From Halorussus caseinilyticus (lineage in GTDB: Archaea; Halobacteriota; Halobacteria; Halobacteriales; Haladaptataceae): DNA of 64,000 bases. The stretch covers positions 124,001-188,000 of the forward strand of contig NZ_CP119810.1 of assembly GCF_029338395.1 (NCBI RefSeq). The letters run 5' to 3'. A model generated the notes under the pieces. It had not been told where the DNA came from, made no database searches, and saw only the letters and a list, made by a program, of their open reading frames with translations. The translations under genes and the position numbers were made by a program. Within the stretch, counting starts at the first letter, position 1, and each line of letters opens with the position of its first letter. Of the stretch, positions 43,514 to 52,060 are shown piece by piece.

Positions 43514-45277
43514 TTACTCGTGTAGGCCGCCGACTTCCGCGTAGAACGACGACTGGAGTTTCTCGGCCATGTCCTCCTCGCGGTCGATGCGAGCGTCTAC
43601 GACCGTCGGCACGTCCGACTCCTTGCCCTCCCGAAGCGCGTCGGCCAACTCGTCGGGCGTCGTCGCCCGGCGACCCTCGGCACCGAAGCCCTCGGCGACC
43701 TTCACGAAGTCGGTGTCGTGGAATTCGACGCCCGCGATGTCTCCCTCGCCGTCCTGCATCTGGCGGACCATCCCGAGACTGGTGTCGTTCAGCACGACGA
43801 AGGTGGGCGCGACGCCCTGATCGACCGCGATTTCGACGCTGGTCATCGTCATCGTGAATCCGCCGTCGCCCGCGACGCCGACGACATCCTTGTCCGTCGT
43901 GATGGCCGCCGAAACCGCGGCGGGAGTCGCCCACCCCATGCCGCCGACGCCGCCCGACCCGAAGTAGGTCCGAATGGCTGGCGTCTGGAGGTGGTTCAGA
44001 AGCCAGAATCGGTTGTTTCCCGAGTCGGCAGTGACGATGGTCTCGTCGTCCACGACGGTCTCGATTTCCTTCACCGCGCGCTGGGGTTTGATGGGCGAGG
44101 CGTCGCTCTCACACTCCGGAGCGTGGAACGACTCGCGCGCGGACGCCGCGCGCTCGCGTCCCCAGTCGCTCGCGGACGAGGGCGCAGACGCGCCCTCGTC
44201 CGCGTCGCTCGCATCCGCGTCTCCGCCCGCGTCGTCCGCGGTTCCGCGGGCGTCCGCGAGCGCACGCAGACTCTCCTTCGCGTCCCCGATGAGACCCACG
44301 TCCGCCGGATACACCCACCCGGCGTTCCGGGTGTCGATGTCGGCGTGGATAATCGTCTGCTCGTCGGGCCGGATAAAGCTCGGGGCCTGCCAGTTGGTGT
44401 CCATCGGGTTCATCCGACACCCCGCGACCAGAAGCGCGTCGGCCTCGCTCACGACCTGATTCGCGCCCTCGTGTCCGAACGACCCGATGACGCCGCCCGC
44501 GAGGTCGTGGGTCTCCGGAATCGTCGATTTCCCGAGGTAGGAGGTCACGACCACCGCGTTGTAGGTCTCGGCCACCTCCCGCAACTCGTCGTAGGCCTGC
44601 GCCGCGTGGACGCCGTTCCCGGCGATTATCACCGGTCGCTCGGCGTCGGCGAAGGCGTCGGCCGCGGCCGCCACGTCGCGGTCGGTCGGCGCGGCGTCCC
44701 AGTTTCGGACCTGCTCGTCGGCGTCCCACACCGGCGGAATCGGGTCCTCGGGCACCTCCTCGGTGATGGCGTCACCGTCGAAGACGACCGCGGTCGGGCC
44801 GGGTCGCCCCGCGGTGGCGTGCTTGAACGCCAACTGGACGCTCCGGAGGGTCTCGGTCGGCGAGCGCGGGAACCAGTGTTCCTTGGTCACGCCGTCGAGG
44901 ATTTTGGGGAGGTCGAGACCGCCGTAGTCGCCGCGGGACTGCTGGTAGGGCGCGAGCGTCGAGTAGTCGCCGCGCTCGCTGGCCTCGGTGAGGACGACCA
45001 TCGGCGACGACGACAGGCGGGCCTCCATCTGGCCGATGGTGCCGAGGCTCCCTATCCACGGTCCCTGTCCGGCGAGGACGCCCGGCGTCTGCGTGAGGCG
45101 ACCGTACATCTCGGCCATGACGCTCCCCTCGCGTTCGTCGCGCGGGCGAATCACGTCGATGTCCGACTCGGGGAGTTCGTCCAATAGCTCGATGACTCGG
45201 CCGCCGGGGTAGCCGAAGACGTACTCGACGCCGAGGGATTCGAGTTGCGAGACGACTTCCTCGTTGGTCTCGGTCAT
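43514..45277 (-). CDS. Acetolactate-synthase-like thiamine diphosphate enzyme
   Basis: The 587-residue protein has the three-domain layout of ThDP decarboxylases and acetolactate synthases. The probable catalytic Glu48 lies in RPRDEREGSVMAEMYGR, and the ThDP-metal motif is GDGGFTMTMTSVEIAVDQ with NDTSLGMVRQM. An acidic insert near residue 370 (DADASDADEGAS) is a halophilic loop. It is not the anabolic IlvB by context. It is divergent from a class III CoA-transferase, the pairing seen in oxalate degradation (Oxc/Frc), but evidence for oxalyl-CoA as substrate is weak. Start ATG 45277. Confidence 0.87.
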   Translation of the reverse strand: MTETNEEVVSQLESLGVEYVFGYPGGRVIELLDELPESDIDVIRPRDEREGSVMAEMYGRLTQTPGVLAGQGPWIGSLGTIGQMEARLSSSPMVVLTEASERGDYSTLAPYQQSRGDYGGLDLPKILDGVTKEHWFPRSPTETLRSVQLAFKHATAGRPGPTAVVFDGDAITEEVPEDPIPPVWDADEQVRNWDAAPTDRDVAAAADAFADAERPVIIAGNGVHAAQAYDELREVAETYNAVVVTSYLGKSTIPETHDLAGGVIGSFGHEGANQVVSEADALLVAGCRMNPMDTNWQAPSFIRPDEQTIIHADIDTRNAGWVYPADVGLIGDAKESLRALADARGTADDAGGDADASDADEGASAPSSASDWGRERAASARESFHAPECESDASPIKPQRAVKEIETVVDDETIVTADSGNNRFWLLNHLQTPAIRTYFGSGGVGGMGWATPAAVSAAITTDKDVVGVAGDGGFTMTMTSVEIAVDQGVAPTFVVLNDTSLGMVRQMQDGEGDIAGVEFHDTDFVKVAEGFGAEGRRATTPDELADALREGKESDVPTVVDARIDREEDMAEKLQSSFYAEVGGLHE

Positions 45278-45449
45278 GGGCCGAGATGACTCGGGGTGGC
45301 GTCTTTGGTCTGTCGCTTCTCGAAGGTGTGTTTCGCCGGGAGACGACCCGGCGCGGTCGAACGACTGTACATCGTTGTCTGAAGTTGTCGGGGAGTGACG
45401 GGAGCTGGTGAAGAGGGGTGACAGCGACGACCGGTGTCCGAAGACGCGA

Positions 45450-45540
45450 GAAATCCGGCCGCCAAGCGGCCAGATTTCTTCGCGTCCGTTTTTTGGTCCA
45501 GATTTTTCGAGGAACGGTGCCAAGCGCGGCGAAGCCGCGC
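45450..45540. other. Two hairpins in the divergent control region
   Basis: One hairpin at 45450-45478 has stem GAAATC-C-GGCCGC and its complement with one mismatch and loop CAA. A second at 45524-45540 is GCGCGGC-GAA-GCCGCGC. They lie in the 328-base space between divergent genes. The TATA-like TTTTTTATC at 45577-45586 about 27 bases before the plus-strand ATG suggests a leaderless start downstream of both, so they may be operator or 5' leader structures of the minus-strand gene. Confidence 0.45.
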
Positions 45541-45605
45541 GCAGGCACCCGACGAGAAAAAGGTGGCTCCAAACCTTTTTTATCACGCCACACACCCACA
45601 CAGCC

Positions 45606-46811
45606 ATGTCGAACAAGATTTTGGACGGCGTGCGGGTCCTCGACCTCACGACGTTCGTCACCGGAGGCTTCGCCACCCTGATGCTCGCCAATCAGGGCGC
45701 AGAGGTCGTGAAGGTCGAACGCCCCGACGCGGGCGACGACAATCGCCACTCGGGACCCCCGTTCGTGGACGGCGAGTCGCCGTACTTCTGGACGGTCAAC
45801 TACGGCAAGCGGAGCGTCGAACTGAACCTGAAGTCCGAGGAGGGAAAGCAGGCCCTCTACGACCTCGCGGCGGAGGCCGACGTGTTCGTCCAGAACTACC
45901 GGCCCGGCACCGCCGAGCGACTCGACGTTGACTACGAGTCCATCCGCGAACAGAACGAGAACATCGTCTACTGCGCCATCTCCGCGTTCGGTCAGACCGG
46001 GCCGTGGCGCGAGCGACCGGGCTACGACCTGCTCGTGCAGGGGATGTCCGGCATCATGAGCGTCACGGGCGAACCCGACCGACCCCCCGTCAAGGTCGGC
46101 CTGCCCCAGACCGACCTCATCACCGGGATGTGGGCCGGGTTCGGAATCGTCAACGCCCTCTACAAGCGCGAGCGGACCGGCGAGGGCGAGTACATCGACC
46201 TCGGGATGCTCGACGCGACCCTGCCGTGGTTGACCAAGCAGGCCGGGAAGGTGTTCGCTGGCGAGGAACCCACCAGAATGGGCACCAAGGACCCGGTTCT
46301 CGCGCCCTATCAGACCTACGAGACCGAAGACGGCCACATCAACGTCGCCTGCCTCAACCAGAAGCTCTGGCGGGAGTTCTGCGAGGCACTGGACCGCCCG
46401 GACCTGTTCGCCGACGAGCGATTCGAGACCAACGCCGACCGGGTGGAGAATATGGACGCCCTCGAAGCCGAAATCGAAGCCGAGTTGACCGAGCGGACCA
46501 CCGACGAGTGGATGGAACTGCTCGTAGAAGACGCCGGAATCCCGGCCGGGCCGGTCCAGAGCGTCGAAGACGCGCTCTACAACGAGCAGACCGAGGCCCG
46601 CGGCGCGGTGACGACGGTTTCCGACGACGAGTCGGACCGCGAGATTCCGGTCGTGGAGCATCCGCTGAACTACGCCGACGCCGAAAGCGGGTTCGAGTCG
46701 CCGCCGCCCGAACTCGGCGCGGATAACCGCGACCTCTTCCGCGAAATCGGCTACTCCGAGTCGGAAATCGACCGACTCGCCGACCGCGGCGTCTTCGGCG
46801 AGAACGAGTAG
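45606..46811 (+). CDS. Class III CoA-transferase (CaiB/BaiF family)
   Basis: The 401-residue protein opens with LDGVRVLDLTTFVTGGFATLMLANQGAEVVKVE, the family N-terminus. The catalytic aspartate, which forms acyl-aspartyl intermediates, is probably Asp203 in YIDLGMLDATLPWL. The final GRE-like part includes ARGAVTTVSDDE. Members move CoA between acids such as formate, oxalate or carnitine. The acid here is unknown. It is divergent from the ThDP enzyme gene and followed by a broken hydrolase gene after 30 bases. Confidence 0.92.
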   Translation: MSNKILDGVRVLDLTTFVTGGFATLMLANQGAEVVKVERPDAGDDNRHSGPPFVDGESPYFWTVNYGKRSVELNLKSEEGKQALYDLAAEADVFVQNYRPGTAERLDVDYESIREQNENIVYCAISAFGQTGPWRERPGYDLLVQGMSGIMSVTGEPDRPPVKVGLPQTDLITGMWAGFGIVNALYKRERTGEGEYIDLGMLDATLPWLTKQAGKVFAGEEPTRMGTKDPVLAPYQTYETEDGHINVACLNQKLWREFCEALDRPDLFADERFETNADRVENMDALEAEIEAELTERTTDEWMELLVEDAGIPAGPVQSVEDALYNEQTEARGAVTTVSDDESDREIPVVEHPLNYADAESGFESPPPELGADNRDLFREIGYSESEIDRLADRGVFGENE

Positions 46812-46841
46812 CGTTTTGTCGGGGACGCCCGACGCTCCGCT

Positions 46842-47689
46842 ATGAGTCAGACGAAGACGGTCGCCCTCCCCGACGGTCGGACCCTCGCGTACGACGAGTA
46901 CGGTCCCGGCGACGGAACGCCGGTGTTCTGCTTCCACGGTAACCCCGGTTCCCGTCGTCTCTGGGCGCTGTTCGAGGACGCCGCCGAACGCCTCGGCGCG
47001 CGGGTAGTGGCACCCGACCGGCCCGGATTCGGTCGCTCGGACTTCCGGCCCGGCCGCGAACTGCTCGACTGGCCCGCAGACGTTTCGGCGCTGGCCGACC
47101 ACCTCGGCGTCGAATCGTTCGCCGTCGTCGGCTTTTCGGCCGGGGTCCCCACGCGGCGGCGTGCGCCGCCGCGCTCCCCGAACGGGTCGAACGCGCCGTC
47201 CTCGCGTCGTCGTCAGCGCCGCCGGAACTCCGCGAGGACCCCGGACTCGCCGGGCGCGTCCTCGCGGCGGTGGGCCGGATTCCGGGGGCGTCCCGCGCGG
47301 CGTTCGGTCTCGGGAGTCTGCTGGCGAACCACTGGCGCTCGCGGTTCCGGGCCGGACTCGAAGCGAGTGCGACCCCGCCGGACGCGCGCCTCTTCGAGGG
47401 GTCGGTCGGCGACGTACTCGCGGCCGACGCCGCCGAAGCGTTCCGGCGGGGGAGTCGCGGCCCGGCCCGCGAGTTCCCACTGCTCGGCGAACCGTGGGGA
47501 TTCGACGCCAGCGAGGTCGAGACGCCGGTCTCGCTGTGGCACGGCGAGCGAGACGGCCGGGTCGAGAGCGGCGTCGCGGAGCGGTTCGCCGAGCGACTTC
47601 CGGCGGCGGACCTGACGCTCGCGGACGAGGCCCACTACTCGACGCTCGTGAGAAATCGGGAGGCGATTCTCCGGTCGGCGGTCGTCTAG
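46842..47689 (+). pseudogene. Alpha/beta hydrolase, frameshifted
   Basis: The N-terminal part from ATG 46842 (MSQTKTVALPDGRTLAYDEY) runs to the nucleophile elbow GFSAG (Ser99). The frame then turns to arginine-rich nonsense, while the correct continuation (GPHAAACAAALPERVERAVL ... WHGERDGRV ... EAHYSTLVR) lies in another frame up to 47689. One missing G in the run at 47142-47145 explains it. With it restored, a normal hydrolase with Ser, Asp and His triad results. It may be a recent mutation or a homopolymer sequencing error. Confidence 0.8.
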
Positions 47690-48615
47690 CGCAACTCGTC
47701 GTACAACTGTTCTGCGGCGGTGCGGACGGCTCGGGCGCTCTCGCGTTCGGGCGACCACCCGATTGCGCTGGCCTTCTCGACGGAGAGGCGCATCTTGGGC
47801 ACGTCGCCGGTCCACCCGCGGTCCCCGCCGGTGTATTCGAACTCGGGGTCACACCCCACCACGTCGCTGACGAGCTCGGCGATGCGCGTGACCGAGATGG
47901 TCGTTCTGGTGCCGAGGTTGTAGAGGTTGGTCGGGTCGTCGGTGTTCTCCACGACGTGTTCCATCCCGCTCACGCAGTCCTCGACGTGGAGGTAGGACTT
48001 CTCTTGGCGGCCGTCGCCGAGGATTTCGAGGCTCTCGGGGTCGTCCAGCAGTTTCTCGATGAAGTCCGAGATGACGTTGTTGCGCTGGTGGGGACCCACC
48101 ACGTTCGAGAACCGGAACATCCACGTCGTGAAGTCGTGGGAGTGGGCGTACGTCGAGAGCAGACCCTCGCCAGCCAACTTGCTCGCGCCGTAGGTGCTGA
48201 CCGGTTCGAGCGGCGCGAAGTCCTCGGGCGTCGGGCGCGGGGCCTCGCCGTACACAGCCGAGGAGGACGCGAAGGCTATCTTCGACAGGCCAACCTCGTC
48301 CATGCGTTCGAGGACGTTGTACAGCATCGCGTTGTTCTCCTCGAAGACGCGCCGGTGGTCGCCGCGGTTCACGTCCGAGAGCGCCCCGAGGTGGAAGATT
48401 ACGTCGAGGTCGTCCGTGACGACTTCGGCAACGTCGTCGGGGTCGGTGAGGTCGGCGTCCGTGAACTCGGCGTCCTCGGGCACCCACTCGCGGTTGCCCT
48501 TCGAGCAGTTGTCCGCGACCAGCACGTCGTTGTCCTCGGCGAGCGATTCGGAGAGGTGGGTGCCGATGAGTCCGGCACCACCGGTGACGAGGACCGACTT
48601 CCCTGAGAGGTCCAT
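47686..48615 (-). CDS. NAD-dependent sugar-nucleotide epimerase
   Basis: The 309-residue protein is a UDP-glucose 4-epimerase-type short-chain dehydrogenase. It has VTGGAGLIGTHLSE at the N-terminus, AFASSSAVYGEAP with the catalytic serine, YGASKLAGE (YxxxK) and the substrate part MFRFSNVVGPHQRN and EKSYLHVEDCV. It probably works in glycosylation or surface polysaccharide synthesis. Its stop codon overlaps the end of the convergent hydrolase gene by four bases. Confidence 0.92.
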   Translation of the reverse strand: MDLSGKSVLVTGGAGLIGTHLSESLAEDNDVLVADNCSKGNREWVPEDAEFTDADLTDPDDVAEVVTDDLDVIFHLGALSDVNRGDHRRVFEENNAMLYNVLERMDEVGLSKIAFASSSAVYGEAPRPTPEDFAPLEPVSTYGASKLAGEGLLSTYAHSHDFTTWMFRFSNVVGPHQRNNVISDFIEKLLDDPESLEILGDGRQEKSYLHVEDCVSGMEHVVENTDDPTNLYNLGTRTTISVTRIAELVSDVVGCDPEFEYTGGDRGWTGDVPKMRLSVEKASAIGWSPERESARAVRTAAEQLYDELR

Positions 48616-48772
48616 GCGGGAAGTACCGACGGAGCGACGGATATATCTTTATTTCCGCGGGTGTGCGTGGGTCTCACACCACGTTTCGGGAACTTCGGGG
48701 GCGGTCGATTCCGGTTCGGCGAGTCGGGGCCTTCTCTCACTCTTCTTCTCTCTCCATGCGAACCTTCCCACG

Positions 48773-48908
48773 CGGCGCGTGCGGGCGCGGCCGCGAAGCG
48801 GGCCGCGCCCATCCGCGCGAGGGACGCGGCCGCGGATGCGGCCGCGAGGTTGGGGAGGCGTGAGGTTCGCGGTAGCGGTGCGGTTGCGGTCTGATAGGTT
48901 CGAGTCCG
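48773..48908 (+). repeat. Dispersed intergenic element, copy E
   Basis: GC-rich arms GGGCGCGGCC...GGGCCGCGCCC, a second short hairpin GCGGCCGCGGATGCGGCCGC, then GAGGTTGGGGAGGCGTGAGG and a decayed box CTGATAGGTTCGAGTCCG. It lies between divergent genes. TATA-like CCTAAATAT at 48992-49000 lies about 27 bases before the next ATG. The rest of the 406-base gap shows nothing else. Confidence 0.7.
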
Positions 48909-49021
48909 TCGCTCGCTTCTGCTTGGCCTTCACTATCGCCGAGACCCGCCGTCGTCAGGACAGATATAGAGTGGTTCCCCCGACGCCAACACCTAAATAT
49001 CCCTGATTGTTACCACGGACC

Positions 49022-50236
49022 ATGAACGACGAGACTGACGCGTGGGCCGCGAGTGCGCTGTCGGTCCGCGAGGCGCTCCGGGACGCCGCCGACTCCGAGG
49101 TCGAGACCGGGACGACTCCCGACTCCGAGACCGGGACCGCCGTCGCTACCGTCGTCGCCGTCGAGGGGTCGGCCTACCGGCGGCCCGGCGCGAAGCGGGT
49201 TCTCGGCGACGAAGCGGTCGGGGCCATCACCGCCGGGTGTCTCGAAGGCCCGGTGGCCGACCTCGCGGAGCGCGCGCTGGCAGAGGGCGCGCTGTGCGAG
49301 ACTTTCGACCTGACCGGCGAGGACGAGTCGTGGGGGTTCGGACTCGGATGCAACGGCGTCATCGACGTGCTAGTCGAACCCGCCGACCGGAGCTTTCTGC
49401 CCGCGCTGGAGCGTGTGGCGGCCGGTGAACGGGTCTCCCTGCTCACCGTCGTCGGCGGCGACCACCCCGACGCGCCGGTCGGTGCGCGGGCGCTGGTCGG
49501 CGCGGACGGGGACGCGGCGGACGGCGACGTTGCGCGCTCGGACTCCCGACTCGCTTTCCGCGACTCCCAGCCCGCGCTCCCCGACGACCTGCTCGCGGCG
49601 GTCCGCGAGCGGGCGAGGGAGTTCGCAGTGGCGGGGCGGTCGGACACCCTCCGCGTCGAGACCGACCGCGGCACCGCGTCGGTGTTCGTGGACGGACTCG
49701 AACCCGTCCCGGAACTGCTGGTCTTCGGTCACGGCGCGGACGTGCGTCCGGTCGCGCGCCTCGCTCGGGACGCTGGCTTTCGGGTGACGGTCGCCGCCGC
49801 ACGCGGCGCGCGGGCCGAGGCCGAGCAGTTCTCCGCGGCCCACGAAGTCGTCGCTACCCGGCCCCCGGACGTGGCGGAGGCAGTCTCGCGGCCCGCCGAC
49901 ACCTACGCCGTGCTGATGAGTCACAACTTCGTGGACGACCGGCTCGCGCTCGAAGCACTGCTTGCGACCGAAGTCCCCTACGTCGGGTTAATGGGACCGC
50001 GCAAGCGCTTCGACCAGATGCGCGAGGCGCTGGCCGACGCGGGCGTCGAACTCTCGGTGGGCGACCGCGAGCGAATCTCGACGCCCGTCGGTCTCGACGT
50101 GGGCGGCGGCGAACCCGCCCAAATCGCGCTCTCGGTCGTCGGCGAGGTGCTGGCGGTGTCGAACGGCCGCGAGGGGGGTCGGCTGACCGACAGCGAGGGG
50201 CCGATTCACCCGCGGTCCGAGGTGGAATCGGACTGA
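49022..50236 (+). CDS. xdhC: XdhC/CoxF-type molybdenum-hydroxylase maturation factor
   Basis: The 404-residue protein has the XdhC N-terminal domain (VVAVEGSAYRRPGAKRVL; GAITAGCLEGPVAD; WGFGLGCNGVIDVLVEP) and a C-terminal Rossmann domain (ELLVFGHGADVRPVARLARDAGF; VLMSHNFVDDRLALEALL; YVGLMGPRKRF). XdhC proteins bind molybdenum cofactor, aid its sulfuration and insert it into xanthine dehydrogenase-type enzymes. It fits the MocA-like gene and structural genes that follow. The start ATG at 49022 has a TATA box at the right distance for a leaderless message. Confidence 0.92.
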   Translation: MNDETDAWAASALSVREALRDAADSEVETGTTPDSETGTAVATVVAVEGSAYRRPGAKRVLGDEAVGAITAGCLEGPVADLAERALAEGALCETFDLTGEDESWGFGLGCNGVIDVLVEPADRSFLPALERVAAGERVSLLTVVGGDHPDAPVGARALVGADGDAADGDVARSDSRLAFRDSQPALPDDLLAAVRERAREFAVAGRSDTLRVETDRGTASVFVDGLEPVPELLVFGHGADVRPVARLARDAGFRVTVAAARGARAEAEQFSAAHEVVATRPPDVAEAVSRPADTYAVLMSHNFVDDRLALEALLATEVPYVGLMGPRKRFDQMREALADAGVELSVGDRERISTPVGLDVGGGEPAQIALSVVGEVLAVSNGREGGRLTDSEGPIHPRSEVESD

Positions 50237-50817
50237 AGCGCCCGCAGGTCGCCCACGGTGTCAACGTCGCGGTGGATACCGGGGTCGGGCACGCTAACCC
50301 ACGTCACGGGTTCGGACGCCAGTAGCGCGCGCCCACCGGTGTCGCCCTCTACGCTCGCCAACTCGTCGAAGTAGCGGGCGTCGAAGAGAACCGGATTCCC
50401 TCGGTAGCCGTCGTAACGCGGCGCGACGATGCCGGGAGCGTCGGGGTCGTCGCGGAGTTCCCTGTACGCCCGGACGATTGAATCGACCGTCTCGACGCTC
50501 ACGCGGGGCATGTCGCCGAGGGCGAACAGCACGGCGTCGGCGTCTCGTTCGCGGGCCGACTCGACCGCCCGACGGACCGACGCGCTCTGGCCCGCCTCGT
50601 AGTCGGGGTTGGCAACGATGCCGAATCCGTCGGGGAGCGCGCGCTCGACCGCCTCCCGGTCGTGGCCCACCACGGCGACGGCGGCGTCGAGACTCGACTC
50701 GGCGAGCGTCCGCGCCGCGTGCGCGACCACCGGCCGTCCGTCGAGGTCCGCGAGGAGTTTGTTCCCGCCGTCGAAGCGCGACCCTGTTCCGGCCGCCAGT
50801 AGCGCGCCGAGTATCAC
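50206..50817 (-). CDS. MocA/MobA-like molybdenum cofactor nucleotidyltransferase
   Basis: The 203-residue protein has the signature LLAAGTGSRFDGGNKLL (N-terminal nucleotide loop) and VLFALGDMPRVS. In context it probably adds CMP to molybdopterin, giving the cytosine dinucleotide form used by xanthine dehydrogenase-type enzymes. I chose the GTG at 50817 (VILGALLAAG): it gives the standard family N-terminus and a TATA-like TTTACT lies about 27 bases upstream; an ATG at 50898 is also in frame. Its 3' end overlaps the convergent xdhC by 31 bases. Confidence 0.87.
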   Translation of the reverse strand: MILGALLAAGTGSRFDGGNKLLADLDGRPVVAHAARTLAESSLDAAVAVVGHDREAVERALPDGFGIVANPDYEAGQSASVRRAVESARERDADAVLFALGDMPRVSVETVDSIVRAYRELRDDPDAPGIVAPRYDGYRGNPVLFDARYFDELASVEGDTGGRALLASEPVTWVSVPDPGIHRDVDTVGDLRALQSDSTSDRG

Positions 50818-51000
50818 GTCCGGGACTCCGGCGGCGGTGGGAGTAAATGTTGGTGTCTCTCGAAGTGGATATAGGTTGCCCAAGAATAGTATTTTCATTC
50901 TTTTAGAAACAAAAATCTGTCTTTCGATTCCGCCGCGTCCGGCCAGACGCGCGCTATCGGTACTTCTGTCGGTCCGTGGTGCGCGCCATTAGTCCCTGCC

Positions 51001-51120
51001 CGGCGCGCGCGAGCAACGCGCGCGAGGGACGAGCGAACGAAGTGAGCGAGGAGGTTGGGGAGGCGTGAGGTTGCGGTGGCGGTGCGGTGCGGTTGCGGTA
51101 TGATTGGTTCAAGCCTGAAG
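51001..51120 (+). repeat. Dispersed intergenic element, copy F
   Basis: A full copy with GCGCGCGAGCAACGCGCGCG, GGACGAGCGAACGAAGTGAG, GAGGTTGGGGAGGCGTGAGG and ATGATTGGTTCAAGCCTGAA at the right end. It is the left half of an inverted pair in the gap between the MocA-like and small-subunit genes. Confidence 0.82.
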
Positions 51121-51213
51121 ATAGTGACTTTTGGTCTCTCGTGTGGTATCGCGTTGGCCTGAGTGGAGACGCCGAGAGGAAGACGACGCGGAAGAGACGG
51201 GGAGCTAGCTACT

Positions 51214-51326
51214 CCTTGAGCCAATCATACCGCACCACGTCCTCCCCAACCGACTGCGCTTCTCGGTCGTCGCTTCGCTCCTCTCTCCGATGCTCGCCCC
51301 TCGCGCGCGTTGCTCGCGCGCGCCGG
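51214..51326 (-). repeat. Dispersed intergenic element, copy G (inverted relative to F)
   Basis: The same blocks on the minus strand: box ATGATTGGCTCAAGGAG at the left end, the CCTCCCCAACCGA block, then GCGCGCGAGCAACGCGCGCG. Copies F and G face each other with their conserved boxes inward and about 93 bases between them. The remaining gap up to 51508 holds the small-subunit promoter (TATA-like GTTTATGC at 51471). Confidence 0.8.
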
Positions 51327-51508
51327 ACTGGAAAACGTTTCGCGCGCCGAGTCAGATGATTCCCCCTCCGTCCTCTCCCTTAAAATCCCCTCGCGGAGAA
51401 CGACACCCGGAACCCCGACGAAAGCCCCGTCCACATCCTGCTGTCACCCCCGAAACCCCTTCGCGGGACAACGTTTATGCGCCGTCCAGCTATACGTCAC
51501 CATCTGCC

Positions 51509-52060
51509 ATGAGTGCCGACGACACGTCCGGCGTTATCGAGTATCCCACAGAAGAAATTTCGCTGTCGATAAACGGCGAGGAGGTATCCGCCGAGGTCGA
51601 ACCCCGGCACAAACTCTCGGATTTCCTCCGGGACGCGCGGGGACTCCGCGGGGTCCGGGTCGGGTGCGAACACGGCGTCTGCGGGGCCTGTACCGTCCTG
51701 ATGGACGGACGGGCCGTCAAGTCCTGTCTGACCTACGCGGTGCAGGCCGACGGGACCGAAATCGAGACCGTCGAGGGTCTGGCCGACGACGGGGCGCTCC
51801 ACCCGATTCAGGAGTCGTTCCACGAGGAACACGCCCTTCAGTGTGGCTTCTGCACCAGCGGGTTCGTCATGGCGACCAAGGAACTCTTGGACGAGAACCC
51901 CGACCCCGACGACGACGACATCGAGACCGGACTCGCCGATAACGTCTGTCGATGCACCGGCTATCAGAACATCTACGACGCGGTGCATCGCGCCGCCGAC
52001 CGGCTCGAAACCGGCGAGACCGACGCCGACGAAACCCACGCCGGGGAGGACGACGCATGA
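51509..52060 (+). CDS. Molybdenum hydroxylase small subunit, two [2Fe-2S] clusters
   Basis: The 183-residue protein is the CoxS/XdhA-type iron-sulfur subunit. The plant-type cluster uses Cys53, Cys58, Cys61 and Cys73 (CEHGVCGAC); the second, buried cluster uses Cys112, Cys115, Cys147 and Cys149 (CGFC; CRC). It passes electrons from the molybdenum site to FAD in the medium subunit. The start ATG at 51509 follows a suitable promoter. The large-subunit ATG overlaps the stop (ATGA). Confidence 0.95.
   Translation: MSADDTSGVIEYPTEEISLSINGEEVSAEVEPRHKLSDFLRDARGLRGVRVGCEHGVCGACTVLMDGRAVKSCLTYAVQADGTEIETVEGLADDGALHPIQESFHEEHALQCGFCTSGFVMATKELLDENPDPDDDDIETGLADNVCRCTGYQNIYDAVHRAADRLETGETDADETHAGEDDA

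Noticed and set aside
43222-43857. Small protein with VAVAVSCSVAVAV repeats
   Set aside because: The frame exists only because the 30-bp tandem repeat is a multiple of three; it also runs into an antisense gene.
44772-47852. Minus-strand ORF of 1026 codons
   Set aside because: It runs across three well-supported genes in another frame, is rich in Arg/Pro/Gly and shows no domain.
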